Notes: a model not told the origin generated them from the sequence alone. 64,000 bases of DNA from Sinorhizobium garamanticum (GCF_029892065.1 NZ_CP120373.1:930001-994000); one strand, 5' to 3'. Shown: positions 36,611 to 45,971, counted from the first letter of the stretch. Translations and numbers: made by a program.

Positions 36611-36976
36611 ATGATCGCTTTCAATCTCGCGCCGGCCGTCTGGTTCGGGCTGATCTTCACGCCGATCCTGATTTCGACCGGGCAGATCCTGTTCAAGCTG
36701 ACCAGCGCGAGAACGGACGGCTTCGATTTCCGGAGCTTGGCGGCGCTAATGTCGAACCCAATGCTGCTCACAGCGCTGGCACTCTATGGCCTCGGTACGA
36801 TCATCTGGATCTTCACCTTGAGGTCCGTGCCGCTGACGCTTGCCTACTCCTTCATGGCGCTGACATTCTGCTTCGTCCCGCTGTTCGCGGCCCTCTTTCT
36901 CGGCGAGGCGCTCACCATTCGTTATGCCGCCGGCGCCGCGCTCATCATCGGCGGCATGATCGTCATAAATTCCTGA
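36611..36976 (+). CDS. SMR/EamA-like four-helix transporter, ArnE-like
   Basis: A 121-residue membrane protein with four helices and a conserved late segment (VPLTLAYSFMALTFCFVPLFAALFLGE, given in two parts) ending GGMIVINS. It resembles the small multidrug-resistance fold and the ArnE/ArnF flippase halves that move polyprenyl-phosphate sugars across the inner membrane. Its position after a GT2 and methyltransferase favours a flippase role over drug efflux; this is inference. ATG 36611 is chosen over an earlier in-frame ATG within the methyltransferase gene. Confidence 0.8.
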   Translation: MIAFNLAPAVWFGLIFTPILISTGQILFKLTSARTDGFDFRSLAALMSNPMLLTALALYGLGTIIWIFTLRSVPLTLAYSFMALTFCFVPLFAALFLGEALTIRYAAGAALIIGGMIVINS

Positions 36977-37021
36977 AGCCCTATTGCGTTCAACAAAAAC
37001 CGTCCTGGGTTCTCACAAGCA

Positions 37022-37801
37022 TTAATCCGGATGCTCGAAGAAGCGCCGCGTCGCGTCGTCGGCCGGAAAGAAAGATTCGATCAGCACACCCTCGACCAGC
37101 GCGTCCTGGGTCGAGCCGAAGGTCGAAAGCGTGGTGATGAAACTGAGTTCGGTGCTGCCGACGCGCAGTTCGACCGGTAGCACCGGCAGCCGATCGGTCT
37201 CGGGATAGTTGCCGATTGCCCGGGCGACCGCCGGATCGGCGACGAGACGCTCCAGCCGCCTTTGCAAGGGACTGCGTGGCCCCTGCAGCCAGGCCTCCAT
37301 CCGCACCCTCTGGACGAGGTCCGCGGCGGCTGCCTCCCAGTTGATGACGAGCGCGCGGATGCTCTCCGATCCGAGGAAAGCGTCGAGGAAGTTCTGACCG
37401 GGGTTGACGGGTATCTTCGTCGCTTCCGCGAGTGCGGCAAAGGCGGGAGTGGTGAGCAGCACGGTGTATTCATGGTCGAAGACGAGACCGGGATAGGGAG
37501 CATGGCGCTCGAGCATCAGCCGGATCGCGCTTGCGACGGCGGGAGGCATGGCGTCGAGCCCGCGAGCGGGACGTGTCGTGATCCGCGGCCTGTAGCCTGC
37601 GGCGGTAAAGAGCGAGCCCTGATCCCGGGCCGGAATATCGAGCACCGACGCCAGCCGCAGGATCATTCCCTCGGACGGTTTCGAGCGGCCGGTTTCCAGA
37701 AACGAAAGGTGGCGCGCGGAAATTCCAGCGGCAACGGCGAGATCGAGCTGGCTCATGCGGCGATGACCGCGCCATTCCTTCAGGTGACGGCCGAATTCCA
37801 T
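37022..37801 (-). CDS. XRE-type HTH regulator with MmyB-like ligand domain
   Basis: A 259-residue regulator. The N-terminal helix-turn-helix is LKEWRGHRRMSQLDLAVAAGISARHLSFLETGRSKPS (about 7-43, given as a position range for the recognition helix ISARHLSFLE). The C-terminal ~170 residues match the MmyB-like PAS-type domain common to actinobacterial and rhizobial regulators (YPGLVFDHEYTVLLTTPAF). The target is unknown. A perfect 17 bp palindrome at 37856 lies 54 bases upstream of the start, a likely autoregulatory site. Confidence 0.85.
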   Translation of the reverse strand: MEFGRHLKEWRGHRRMSQLDLAVAAGISARHLSFLETGRSKPSEGMILRLASVLDIPARDQGSLFTAAGYRPRITTRPARGLDAMPPAVASAIRLMLERHAPYPGLVFDHEYTVLLTTPAFAALAEATKIPVNPGQNFLDAFLGSESIRALVINWEAAAADLVQRVRMEAWLQGPRSPLQRRLERLVADPAVARAIGNYPETDRLPVLPVELRVGSTELSFITTLSTFGSTQDALVEGVLIESFFPADDATRRFFEHPD

Positions 37802-37855
37802 GAACCCCTTTCCTCCATTGCGCCGGCAGATTGGCCCGATGGAAGCGCAAAATCC

Positions 37856-37872
37856 ATTACCTCAGAGGTAAT
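37856..37872. promoter_or_regulatory. Perfect 17 bp palindrome, likely operator of the XRE regulator
   Basis: ATTACCTC-A-GAGGTAAT: eight-base arms around one base. It lies 54 bases before the regulator start, within the only space that could hold its promoter. Confidence 0.65.
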
Positions 37873-37924
37873 CGGTTTGATGATCACCTAAAGCGCCGCG
37901 CAGTAGCGCACGAGAGCGCTTCCA

Positions 37925-37951
37925 ACAAATGGCCCGCTCGAGGCGGGCCAT
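37925..37951 (-). terminator. Terminator after the Gfo/Idh gene
   Basis: ATGGCCCGC (37929-37937) and GCGGGCCAT (37943-37951) form a perfect 9 bp stem with loop TCGAG; read leftward it is followed by TTTGTT. It separates the Gfo/Idh gene from the XRE regulator. Confidence 0.7.
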
Positions 37952-37975
37952 CATTCGCCGGCTAATGTTTCGGTT

Positions 37976-38962
37976 TTAGACTGTCTCCCAGCCGTCCTTT
38001 TCGCTCGCCCGGTAGATGGCGTCGATGAGCTTCTGGTTGAGGCGCGAGTTCTCGAGCGTCACCACTTCCTCCGGCTGGCCGGTTGCCGCGCGCGAGAACG
38101 CCTCAGCCTCGAGCTTGTACTGGCGCGCATCCTGGAAGCGGAAGAGCTGTGACTGGGCGTGATTCTGGTTGGTCAGTTCCACCTCCTCGCGGCCGTAGCG
38201 GTCCGCATTGAAGGGCGACTTCACCTCGATGTAGCCCTTGTCGCCGTGGAAGACCATGACCTGACGGGCGGCAAGCTGGGTCGAAATGTAGAAGCTCAGC
38301 TCGAAATCGCCGAAGTCGGCGCGCACGCTCGAATAGATGTCGGTGCCGAATTCCGGGTCGCGGTCGGTATTGGCCTGAATGCGAACCGGCTCCTTGCCGG
38401 TCACGAAGCGGGTCGTGATCGTCGGATAGACGCCGATATCCGGCAGGCCGCCGCCACCGAGTTCCGGGACGTTGCGCATGTTGCCGGGATCGCGATTGTA
38501 ATAGGTGAAGGCGCCCTGGACATGCCTGAGCTTGCCGATCGCTCCTTCCGCAAGCAGCGAGCGCACCTTCCGCCACACCGGGCTATAAGTCACCATGAAA
38601 GCTTCCGAAACCAACACCTTATTGCTGTCGCGCGCTGCGATCAGTGCGTCGATCTCCTCCGCCTTGAGCGCGATCGGCTTTTCGCAGAGCACGTGCTTGC
38701 CGGCGTCCGCCGCCTTGATCGTCCATTCCACGTGCTGCGAGGTCGGCAGCGGAATGTAGACGGCATCGATCAGGTCGGATGCCAGCATTTCCTCGTAGGA
38801 TCCAAACGCATGCGGCACCGAGAAACGGTCGGCCATCGCTCTCGCCTTGGCGAGATCACGGCTGGCGATCGCCGAGACCACGCAGTTTTCCGCGTCCTGA
38901 ATGGCGGGCACGACGAGTTCGCGGCCGATCCTGGCCGTCGACAGAATTCCGAAACGAAGCAT
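37976..38962 (-). CDS. Gfo/Idh/MocA family oxidoreductase
   Basis: A 328-residue NAD(P)-dependent sugar or polyol dehydrogenase-like enzyme. [20 protein letters not shown] is the Rossmann start; LCEKPIA (about 93-99) is the hallmark EKP motif with the catalytic Lys; [12 protein letters not shown] matches the substrate domain's Asp-Ile-Gly-x-Tyr motif. Substrate unknown. ATG 38962 with AAGGAG just upstream is chosen over ATG 38992. Confidence 0.9.
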   Translation of the reverse strand: MLRFGILSTARIGRELVVPAIQDAENCVVSAIASRDLAKARAMADRFSVPHAFGSYEEMLASDLIDAVYIPLPTSQHVEWTIKAADAGKHVLCEKPIALKAEEIDALIAARDSNKVLVSEAFMVTYSPVWRKVRSLLAEGAIGKLRHVQGAFTYYNRDPGNMRNVPELGGGGLPDIGVYPTITTRFVTGKEPVRIQANTDRDPEFGTDIYSSVRADFGDFELSFYISTQLAARQVMVFHGDKGYIEVKSPFNADRYGREEVELTNQNHAQSQLFRFQDARQYKLEAEAFSRAATGQPEEVVTLENSRLNQKLIDAIYRASEKDGWETV

Positions 38963-39042
38963 GGCAAGACTCCTTCTTGGCTGCGCCGACACTAGCCCCG
39001 AGGTACGTACCTAGCAACCATGCGACGCTCAGAAAAACCACC

Positions 39043-39156
39043 GAGCGGGATGAGGAAAAGTGTGCGCGGTTTTCCGCTCGCGTCCCGCGTCTCAACTTAT
39101 TAGAATCGATCACGTTTATGATTCTGCGGCAATCAGACTCAAAATCATCTTGATCT
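39043..39156. repeat. Palindromic repeat (GCGGGATGAGGAAAA family), long form, copy 1
   Basis: Two palindromes in series: GCGGGATGAGGAAAAG...GTTTTCCGCTCGCGTCCCGC, then AATCGATCACGTTTATGATT...AAAATCATCTTGATCT, joined by CTCAACTTATTAG. The same two-part unit occurs at 44973-45081. It fills the gap upstream of the aldo/keto reductase. Confidence 0.8.
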
Positions 39157-39250
39157 GGCAGGTGTCATTCTGCCCAATGCTGACCTATCTTTCAGCCCGC
39201 AATCCTCCCGATCGCAGACTTGTTTTCATCCAACCTTGTGGAGTGAAACC

Positions 39251-40201
39251 ATGGAAAAGCGCAGACTCGGCCGCACCGGTCTCTCGATTGCGCCGCTCGT
39301 TTTCGGCGGCAACGTCTTTGGCTGGACGGCGGATGAGAAGACATCCTTCACCTTGCTCGATGCCTTCTTCGACGCCGGCTTCAACTCCGTCGACACAGCG
39401 GACGCCTATTCGTCATGGGTACCCGGAAACAAGGGCGGTGAATCCGAAACGATCATCGGCAAGTGGCTGAAGCGGTCAGGCCGTGCGCGCGACGAAGCCG
39501 TCATTGTCACCAAGGTCGGATCGGAGCTGGGGCCGGACCGTAAGGGCCTTTCGCGGCGCTGGATCATGCAAGCGGTCGAGGATTCGCTGCGCCGTCTGCA
39601 GACCGACCATATCGACGTCTACCTGTCGCATTGGCCGGATCCAGAGACGCCTTATGAGGAAACGCTTGCCGCCTATGATGCGCTTCTCACCGAGGGCAAG
39701 GTCCGCGCTATCGGCGCATCGAACCTCGATGCGACGCAGTTGCGCAACGCCCTCGACGTCTCGGCGACGAAGGGACTGCCACGCTACGCCGTGCTGCAGC
39801 CGGAATACAATCTCTACGACCGGGCGTCCTTTGACGGCCCCCTGCGAGAGCTCTGCATCGCCGAGGAAATCGGTGTCATCACCTATTTCAGCCTGGCGCG
39901 GGGATTCCTTTCCGGCAAATACCGCTCGCACATCGACCTCGAGGGTTCCGCCCGCGGTGGCGGCGTCGAGAAATATCTCGACGGGCGCGGCATGCGCATC
40001 CTCGGCGTCCTGGATGAAATCGCCGAGGAAACCGGGGCGAAACAGGCGGAAATCGCGCTTGCCTGGATCATCGCCCGCAAGGGCGTGACCGCGCCGATCG
40101 CCAGCGCAACCAATCTCGATCAACTGGCGAGCCTCGTGAAGTCTGCCGAGCTCAAGCTTTCCGACGAGGCGATCGGCAGGCTGAACGACGTGAGCGAGTA
40201 G
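39251..40201 (+). CDS. Aldo/keto reductase
   Basis: A 316-residue NADPH-dependent (beta/alpha)8-barrel oxidoreductase. Catalytic tetrad residues can be placed in SVDTADAYSSW (Asp, Tyr), VIVTKVGSE (Lys) and VYLSHWPDP (His). The late APIASATNLDQL is the NADPH-binding loop. The general class covers aldehyde reductases and YajO/Tas-like proteins; substrate unknown. ATG 39251, with GGAG at 39239-39242, gives the family start MEKRRLGRTGLS. Confidence 0.92.
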   Translation: MEKRRLGRTGLSIAPLVFGGNVFGWTADEKTSFTLLDAFFDAGFNSVDTADAYSSWVPGNKGGESETIIGKWLKRSGRARDEAVIVTKVGSELGPDRKGLSRRWIMQAVEDSLRRLQTDHIDVYLSHWPDPETPYEETLAAYDALLTEGKVRAIGASNLDATQLRNALDVSATKGLPRYAVLQPEYNLYDRASFDGPLRELCIAEEIGVITYFSLARGFLSGKYRSHIDLEGSARGGGVEKYLDGRGMRILGVLDEIAEETGAKQAEIALAWIIARKGVTAPIASATNLDQLASLVKSAELKLSDEAIGRLNDVSE

Positions 40202-40215
40202 CGGATGCGGGCGGA

Positions 40216-40845
40216 TTACAAACTCGCCACCTTCGCGAGCGGTGGAAAGCCTGCATAGTGCTCGGCGTGGCTGCCCTCGTGGTTGGCCATGCCCGGCTTC
40301 GTCAAAAGCCCGCGCGGCTCGGCATAGCTTCTGATGGTGCGGCGCGGCCTCTCGTGCCACTGGATGTTGAAGGCCCAGAGTTTTGGAAAGAAGCAGAGCG
40401 AAGCATAAGGCAGGTGGTCGTGGATCCACCAGGCAAGACTCTGCCAGCCGCCGCCCTCACGCTCCCGGTCCCAAACCCAGGGAATGACGACGCAGGCGGT
40501 TGCGCCCATGCATCCGTCGGCGTCGCGCATATCCCATATGTGGTCGGCCGCCGTCGCCGCATTGGTGGAGCAATTGAGCTTGTTGGCGTTGCCGAAAGCG
40601 TTGACCGCGCGATTGCGATAAGCGGAGCGGATGTGGAGGCGACCGAAGGTCGCCTGCAACGGTTCAAGCAGTTCCTCGCACAGTTTTCTCCCCGCCTCGA
40701 TGGCGAGATCCGGATCGTCCGGAATGTTCGGAATGCGATAAAAGTCGGCAATCTCGGAATGCAGGAAGTCCCGCAGGAAGAAGTTTTGCGAGAGCCTGAC
40801 GCGACCGAGATCCTCGAGCGATTTCATCGATCCGGGTTTCTTCAT
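40216..40845 (-). CDS. Conserved protein, possibly M15-like metallopeptidase
   Basis: A 209-residue protein without a signal peptide. LHIRSAYRNRAVN (about 72-84) followed by ATAADHIWDMRDADG and later WWIHDHLPYAS resembles the S-x-YR...H...D...H layout of M15 D-Ala-D-Ala peptidases, but spacing is unusual, so function is unproven. I do not recognise a named gene. It overlaps nothing and stands between the aldo/keto reductase (convergent) and the SDR gene, which is read in the same direction 63 bases upstream. Confidence 0.65.
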   Translation of the reverse strand: MKKPGSMKSLEDLGRVRLSQNFFLRDFLHSEIADFYRIPNIPDDPDLAIEAGRKLCEELLEPLQATFGRLHIRSAYRNRAVNAFGNANKLNCSTNAATAADHIWDMRDADGCMGATACVVIPWVWDREREGGGWQSLAWWIHDHLPYASLCFFPKLWAFNIQWHERPRRTIRSYAEPRGLLTKPGMANHEGSHAEHYAGFPPLAKVASL

Positions 40846-40907
40846 GCTCTGCTCCTCCCTGAGGTCTCCGAGGCGCGACTGTGCCTATGCGCTCGATGAT
40901 TGCAAGA

Positions 40908-41678
40908 TCAGGTGCGGTTGATCGAGACGCCGCCATCGACGAGCAGCGCCGTCCCGGTGACAAAGCTCGCGGCATCGGACGCGAGATAGAGCGCGGCTTC
41001 GGCGATCTCCTCGGAGCGCCCCATCCGTTTCAGCGCGTGCAGGCCTTCGATGAAGCCTCGGGTTTCCGGCGCCGCACCCGGCAGGTTCGCGTGGTTGGAC
41101 GGCGTGTCGGTCCCGCCCGGCAGCAGCGCGTTGACGCGCACGCTCCCCGCCCCGAATTCGACCGCCAGCGACTGTGTGAGGCCGACAAGACCCGCCTTGC
41201 TCGCCGCATAGGCGGTGGTTCCCGGAAAGCCAGCGGTGTGTCCGACGAAACTCGACGTAAAGATCAGCGAACCGCCGCCACGGGCCACCATTGCCGGTAT
41301 CTGATGCTTGGCTGCAAGGAAAGCGCTCGTCAGGTTCGTGTCGAGCGTTTCCCGCCAGTCCTCGACGGAGAGCGACGGGAGTTCGCCCATCGCGCCCACC
41401 GTCCCGGCATTGTTGAAGGCGATATCCAACCCACCGAAGCGGCGGACCGCGAGATCGACCAGCGCCTTGTTCAGTGCCTCGTCACGGATGTCGCCGGCGA
41501 GGATCGCGGCCTCGCCGCCCGCGTCTTCGATTTCCTGCGCGAGTTGCTTGAGTTCGCGCTCGCGCCGCGCGGTAATGACGAGCTTTGCGCCTTCACGGGC
41601 AAAAAGCGCGGCGGCGGCGCGGCCGATACCCGAGCTTGCCCCAGTTATGATCGCGGTCTTTCCTTCAAGTCTTGGCAT
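40908..41678 (-). CDS. SDR family oxidoreductase
   Basis: A classical short-chain dehydrogenase of 256 residues. NAD(P) motif TGASSGIG (12-19), NNAG (about 90), catalytic Ser in FTSSFVGH, Tyr and Lys in TAYAASKAG, and the C-terminal GTALLVDGG. Arg in TARRERE after the second strand favours NADP. ATG 41678 gives MPRLEGKTAIITG; an upstream ATG at 41705 adds nine residues. Divergent from the DUF892 gene. Confidence 0.92.
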   Translation of the reverse strand: MPRLEGKTAIITGASSGIGRAAAALFAREGAKLVITARRERELKQLAQEIEDAGGEAAILAGDIRDEALNKALVDLAVRRFGGLDIAFNNAGTVGAMGELPSLSVEDWRETLDTNLTSAFLAAKHQIPAMVARGGGSLIFTSSFVGHTAGFPGTTAYAASKAGLVGLTQSLAVEFGAGSVRVNALLPGGTDTPSNHANLPGAAPETRGFIEGLHALKRMGRSEEIAEAALYLASDAASFVTGTALLVDGGVSINRT

Positions 41679-41887
41679 CACGGATTCCTTTCTCGATAGC
41701 GACAAAGAAATCCCAGATCCGGCGCCAAGCGGCCACCCGATTCCCGAGGCCGAGAGAAGGCCGGTCCCTCCGGATTTTCGACGTGAAGAGCACAGCTACG
41801 CTGCAAATTTGCCTGCCCGGAACAAAGACGGTTCGACAGTGTTTCGTTGGCGCTACCGCAAAAACACGACCCGAAAGGATGCCGACT

Positions 41888-42379
41888 ATGGCCAAGGAAA
41901 AAAACCTGAACGACCTGTTCCACGATACTCTGAAAGACATCTATTACGCCGAGCGAAAGATCCTGAGGGCTCTGCCGAAGATGGCACGCGGCGCCCAGGC
42001 ACCGGAACTCAAGGCCGCTTTCGAGAAGCACCGGGAACAGACGGAAACCCATGTCGAACGGCTGCAGCAGGTCTTCGACATGATCGGCAAACGCGCACAG
42101 GGCAAAACCTGCGAGGCGATCGAAGGCATTATTGCCGAGGGCGAGGAGATCATGGAGGAGTTCAAGGGTACTCCCGCACTCGACGCCGGCCTGATCTCCG
42201 CCGCGCAGTCCGTCGAGCATTACGAGATCGCTCGCTACGGCACCTTGAAGACCTGGGCGCAAACGATCGGCCTGAAGGACGCCGTATCGCTTCTCGACAA
42301 GACTCTGAAGGAAGAATTCGTGACCGACGAGGAGCTGACGAAACTCGCCATGGCGCAAGCGAACAAGAAGGCCGCATGA
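41888..42379 (+). CDS. DUF892 ferritin-like protein (YciE/YciF type)
   Basis: A 163-residue four-helix protein of the DUF892 family, ferritin-like proteins tied to general stress in enterics. MAKEKNLNDLFHDTLKDIYYAERKIL is the typical first helix with the di-iron Glu; EKHREQTETHVERL and SVEHYEIARYGTL supply further Glu/His ligands. GAAAGGA nine bases before ATG 41888 sets the start. Its 3' end abuts a repeat copy. Confidence 0.9.
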   Translation: MAKEKNLNDLFHDTLKDIYYAERKILRALPKMARGAQAPELKAAFEKHREQTETHVERLQQVFDMIGKRAQGKTCEAIEGIIAEGEEIMEEFKGTPALDAGLISAAQSVEHYEIARYGTLKTWAQTIGLKDAVSLLDKTLKEEFVTDEELTKLAMAQANKKAA

Positions 42380-42402
42380 TCGTTCGTGGCGGCCGGCGCT
42401 AT

Positions 42403-42776
42403 TGCATGATCCTTAAATCGTAGCCGATTTAGAGCCCTTCAGGGTTAAATGGAAGCAGTTCTGCCGGAGCAGGTTTTCGTCAGGGCAGAGGCGATTGGCG
42501 AAGGGGCGTACCAGATGTACGTCCGAGCCGATCGCCTCTGAGCCTGGCGGAAAGATGCCGGCCCTTCGGGTTGGCTGAAACGGGCCGCCTGATCGGCCGG
42601 CCGGCTTGGACGTATGCTTTGGCTACGCCGCGCGCCGGCCGGTCGACCATCCGACTCCGTTTGAGCCAACAGAACTGTTTCCATTTAACCCTGAAGGGCT
42701 CTAAGGATAAAAACATGCAACAATTCAAAGTGCTACAGCGTCCTTTGCGCGTCTGACAAGACGCGCGGCGCTGTAG
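42403..42776 (+). repeat. RIME1-like repeat, copy 4, split by a MITE-like insertion
   Basis: TGCATGATCCTTAAATCGTAGCCGATTTA runs to 42431, then the 270 bp insertion, then AGGATAAAAACATGCAACAATTC and the second palindrome to CTGTAG at 42776. Removing the insertion restores the same sequence order as copies 3 and 6. Confidence 0.9.
42432..42701. mobile_element. 270 bp MITE-like element with TA target duplication
   Basis: Begins GAGCCCTTCAGGGTTAAATG and ends CATTTAACCCTGAAGGGCTC. The terminal inverted repeats are 32 bp with one mismatch. It is flanked by TA on both sides (42430-42431 and 42702-42703), where the uninterrupted repeat has a single TA. The inside has secondary hairpins (CAGAGGCGATTGGC with GCCGATCGCCTCTG). 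No transposase-length frame is present. TA duplication points to mobilisation by an IS630/Tc1-mariner type transposase. Confidence 0.85.
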
Positions 42777-42789
42777 ACGCCGGTCGCCG

Positions 42790-43680
42790 TCACTCCACGT
42801 GCCGGAAGAAATCGATGAAGGCTCTGAGCGCTGGGCGCATCTGGCGACGGCTGGGATAATAGAGATAGGGGCCGGCATAGGGGGCGCACCAATCTTCGAG
42901 CACACGCTCCAGTCTGCCCGCGGCAATGTATTCAGCCACGCGCGTTTCGAAGAGGTAGGCAAGGCCGGCCCCGCCGAGCGCCGCCTTGATGATCGGCCGG
43001 TCCTCACCGAGTATCAAAGGGCCAGCCACCGAGACGGTTATCTCCTCCCCCTCCTTCTCGAATTCCCAACGATAGAGCGTGCCGTTTGAAAAGCGCCGGC
43101 GAATGCAGCGGTGCCCGGCGAGATCGCGCGGGTGAGCGGGTCTCCCGTGGCGTTCGAAATAGGGCGGCGCGGCGACCACAGCGCTTGTCAGGTCCGGACC
43201 GACTTTCACCGCGATCATGTCGGCTTCCAGGCTCTCGCCAAGCCTGATGCCAGCGTCATAACCCTGTTCGACAATGTCGGTGAAGCCGTCCTCGTTGGCG
43301 ATCTCCAGAACGATATCGGGATAGCGATCGAGAAAAGCGCCGAGACGAGGCGCAAGGATGAGATCGGCCGCAAAGCGCGGCGCGGTAATGCGCAGATTCC
43401 CTGCGGGGCGCTCGCGTGCCTCGGCTGCGGCCTCCAGCGCATGGGCGATTTCGTCGAGTGCCGGGCGCAGCCGTTCCAGGAGCCGCCGCCCTTCTTCCGT
43501 CGGTGCGACGCTGCGTGTGGTGCGGGAGAGGAGCCGGACGCCGAGGCTCGCCTCGAGACTGCCGACAGCATGGCTGACGGCGGATGGAGCGACACCGAGT
43601 TCCTTTGCCGCGCCGCGGAAGCTGCCATGCGCGGCGACGGCGGAGAGGACGGCGAGTTGGGAAAGCTGCGTGCGGTTCAT
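42790..43680 (-). CDS. LysR family transcriptional regulator
   Basis: A 296-residue LysR-type regulator. The winged helix is LSAVAAHGSFRGAAKELGVAPSAVSHAVGSLE within residues 11-45, followed by the periplasmic-binding-like effector domain (LRITAPRFAADLILAPRLG). It is of the PecT/DsdC-like group that often controls neighbouring oxidoreductases. It is divergent from the aldo/keto reductase at 43862, its probable target. The last residues RHVE end ten bases from repeat copy 4. Confidence 0.9.
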   Translation of the reverse strand: MNRTQLSQLAVLSAVAAHGSFRGAAKELGVAPSAVSHAVGSLEASLGVRLLSRTTRSVAPTEEGRRLLERLRPALDEIAHALEAAAEARERPAGNLRITAPRFAADLILAPRLGAFLDRYPDIVLEIANEDGFTDIVEQGYDAGIRLGESLEADMIAVKVGPDLTSAVVAAPPYFERHGRPAHPRDLAGHRCIRRRFSNGTLYRWEFEKEGEEITVSVAGPLILGEDRPIIKAALGGAGLAYLFETRVAEYIAAGRLERVLEDWCAPYAGPYLYYPSRRQMRPALRAFIDFFRHVE

Positions 43681-43861
43681 TGATCGAAATAATAGAACAA
43701 CCCGTGAGAATTGACAGAGATTTTCAGCCGCGCATGGCGGCCCTATCTTCCTCTTGCCGTCGGACCGGACAGTGCGCCACGACGGCCATCCGCTTCTTTC
43801 GACGCCAGCCGCACGCCGCCTCCCGCGCGGCAGCCCGTGTCCAAGCCTGAAAGGACCTCAC

Positions 43862-44857
<996 letters not shown>

Positions 44858-44939
44858 GACGCATTTGCCTCCCGGACACTCCGGCACGCGGGAAGGCATC
44901 GCATTTCGCCTGCGATGCCCTACCTATAGTGCAGTCGGC

Positions 44940-45156
44940 CTACAGCGCCGCGCGTCCAATCGGACGCGCTAGCGCGGGATGAGGAAAAGTGTGTACGGTT
45001 TTCCGCCCGCATCCCGCGCTAACTTATTAGAATCGATCACGTTTATGATTTTAGGTCGATCAGACCTAAAATCATCGTGATCTAGGGTCGCTGTAGCACT
45101 TTGAATTGCTGCATGATTTTGTCCTTAAATCGATGCCGATTTAAGGAATCATGCAG
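44940..45156 (-). repeat. RIME1-like repeat, copy 5, split by another repeat
   Basis: CTACAGCGCCGCGCGTCCAATCGGACGCG on the left and GGTCGCTGTAGCACTTTGAATTGC...CCTTAAATCGATGCCGATTTAAGG...CATGCAG on the right, interrupted at 44973-45081. Leftward orientation. It provides much of the 318-base gap between the aldo/keto reductase and the NTF2-like gene. Confidence 0.88.
44973..45081. repeat. Palindromic repeat (GCGGGATGAGGAAAA family), long form, copy 2, flanked by CTAG
   Basis: Same two-palindrome unit as 39043-39156, here placed inside repeat copy 5 and bounded by CTAG at 44969-44972 and 45082-45085. The 109 bp unit plus one CTAG looks like a clean insertion. Confidence 0.75.
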
Positions 45157-45175
45157 GAAAGAAGGAGGATGAGGA

Positions 45176-45535
45176 ATGTCCGAAGAGCAGGCGATCAGCG
45201 CAGTAGTCCACCTCTATGTCGACGGCATGGCCTTCGCCAACGAGGCGGCGCTGCGCAAGGCCTTTCACCCGAACGCCTCGATCGTCGGTAATTATGAGGG
45301 GGCCATCGAGTGGCTGACCCGCGACGCCTTCATAGCAGCGATCCTGAAGGAAGGCTCGGCACCACCGGAAAGGCAGCCTCTCATGGACGTGGAGGTGATC
45401 CACATCACCGGCGACGCGGCGAGCGTGAAGGTCGTCGATGAATTCGCCGGCTCACGCTATACGGATTACCTGTCGCTGCTGAAAGTCGACGGACGGTGGC
45501 TGATCGTCAACAAGGTCTGGCACGTCCATTCATGA
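45176..45535 (+). CDS. NTF2-like protein (putative lumazine-binding family)
   Basis: A 119-residue SnoaL/NTF2-fold protein. VVHLYVDGMAFANEAALRKAFHPNASIVG and the closing KVDGRWLIVNKVWH are typical of the lumazine-binding-like subgroup, whose biochemical function is unsettled. GAAGGAGGATGAGG gives a strong ribosome site before ATG 45176; its 5' side is the end of repeat copy 5. The stop overlaps the next start by ATGA. Confidence 0.85.
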   Translation: MSEEQAISAVVHLYVDGMAFANEAALRKAFHPNASIVGNYEGAIEWLTRDAFIAAILKEGSAPPERQPLMDVEVIHITGDAASVKVVDEFAGSRYTDYLSLLKVDGRWLIVNKVWHVHS

Positions 45536-45933
45536 GTGCTTGTGCAGACGTGCGAATGTCGGGCGCTGGAACGGTGATCGGGATTGATCACGTGCAACTC
45601 GCGATGCCGGAGGGTGGCGAAGCTGAAGCTCGCCGTTTCTATGCCGACCTTCTCGGCATTCCGGAGGTGCCGAAACCATCGAATCTTTCCCAGCGTGGCG
45701 GCTGCTGGTTCCACCGAGCGGGCCTCAAGATCCATCTCGGCGTGGAGAAGCAGTTTTCGCCCGCCCGCAAGGCGCACCCCGCCTTCATCGTCGACAACCT
45801 TCTCGCACTGATCTCACGGCTCGAGGCGGCCGGATTTGAAGCAACGGAAGATGAGCCACTTGCGGGATTCGTCCGCTGGTATGTCAGCGACCCGTTTGGT
45901 AACCGGATAGAGTTGATGCAGCCGGTGGGCTGA
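45532..45933 (+). CDS. VOC family protein (glyoxalase fold)
   Basis: About 133 residues with one vicinal-oxygen-chelate module. VIGIDHVQLAMPEGGEAEARRFYADLLGI (in the first half) is the first beta-alpha-beta unit with a metal-ligand His, and FVRWYVSDPFGNRIELMQ the second with its Glu. A possible dioxygenase or antibiotic-binding role is not determinable. Start ATG 45532 overlaps the previous stop; ATG 45556 is an alternative. Confidence 0.83.
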   Translation: MSACADVRMSGAGTVIGIDHVQLAMPEGGEAEARRFYADLLGIPEVPKPSNLSQRGGCWFHRAGLKIHLGVEKQFSPARKAHPAFIVDNLLALISRLEAAGFEATEDEPLAGFVRWYVSDPFGNRIELMQPVG

Positions 45934-45971
45934 TCACGTCAGATCGCGGCAGACCGGGAGCTGAACGCACG

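Noticed and set aside
42445-43007. Leftward ORFs of 79 and 175 codons across the MITE-like element and LysR end
   Set aside because: They run through repeat palindromes and overlap the LysR gene; the sequence has no family-like features.
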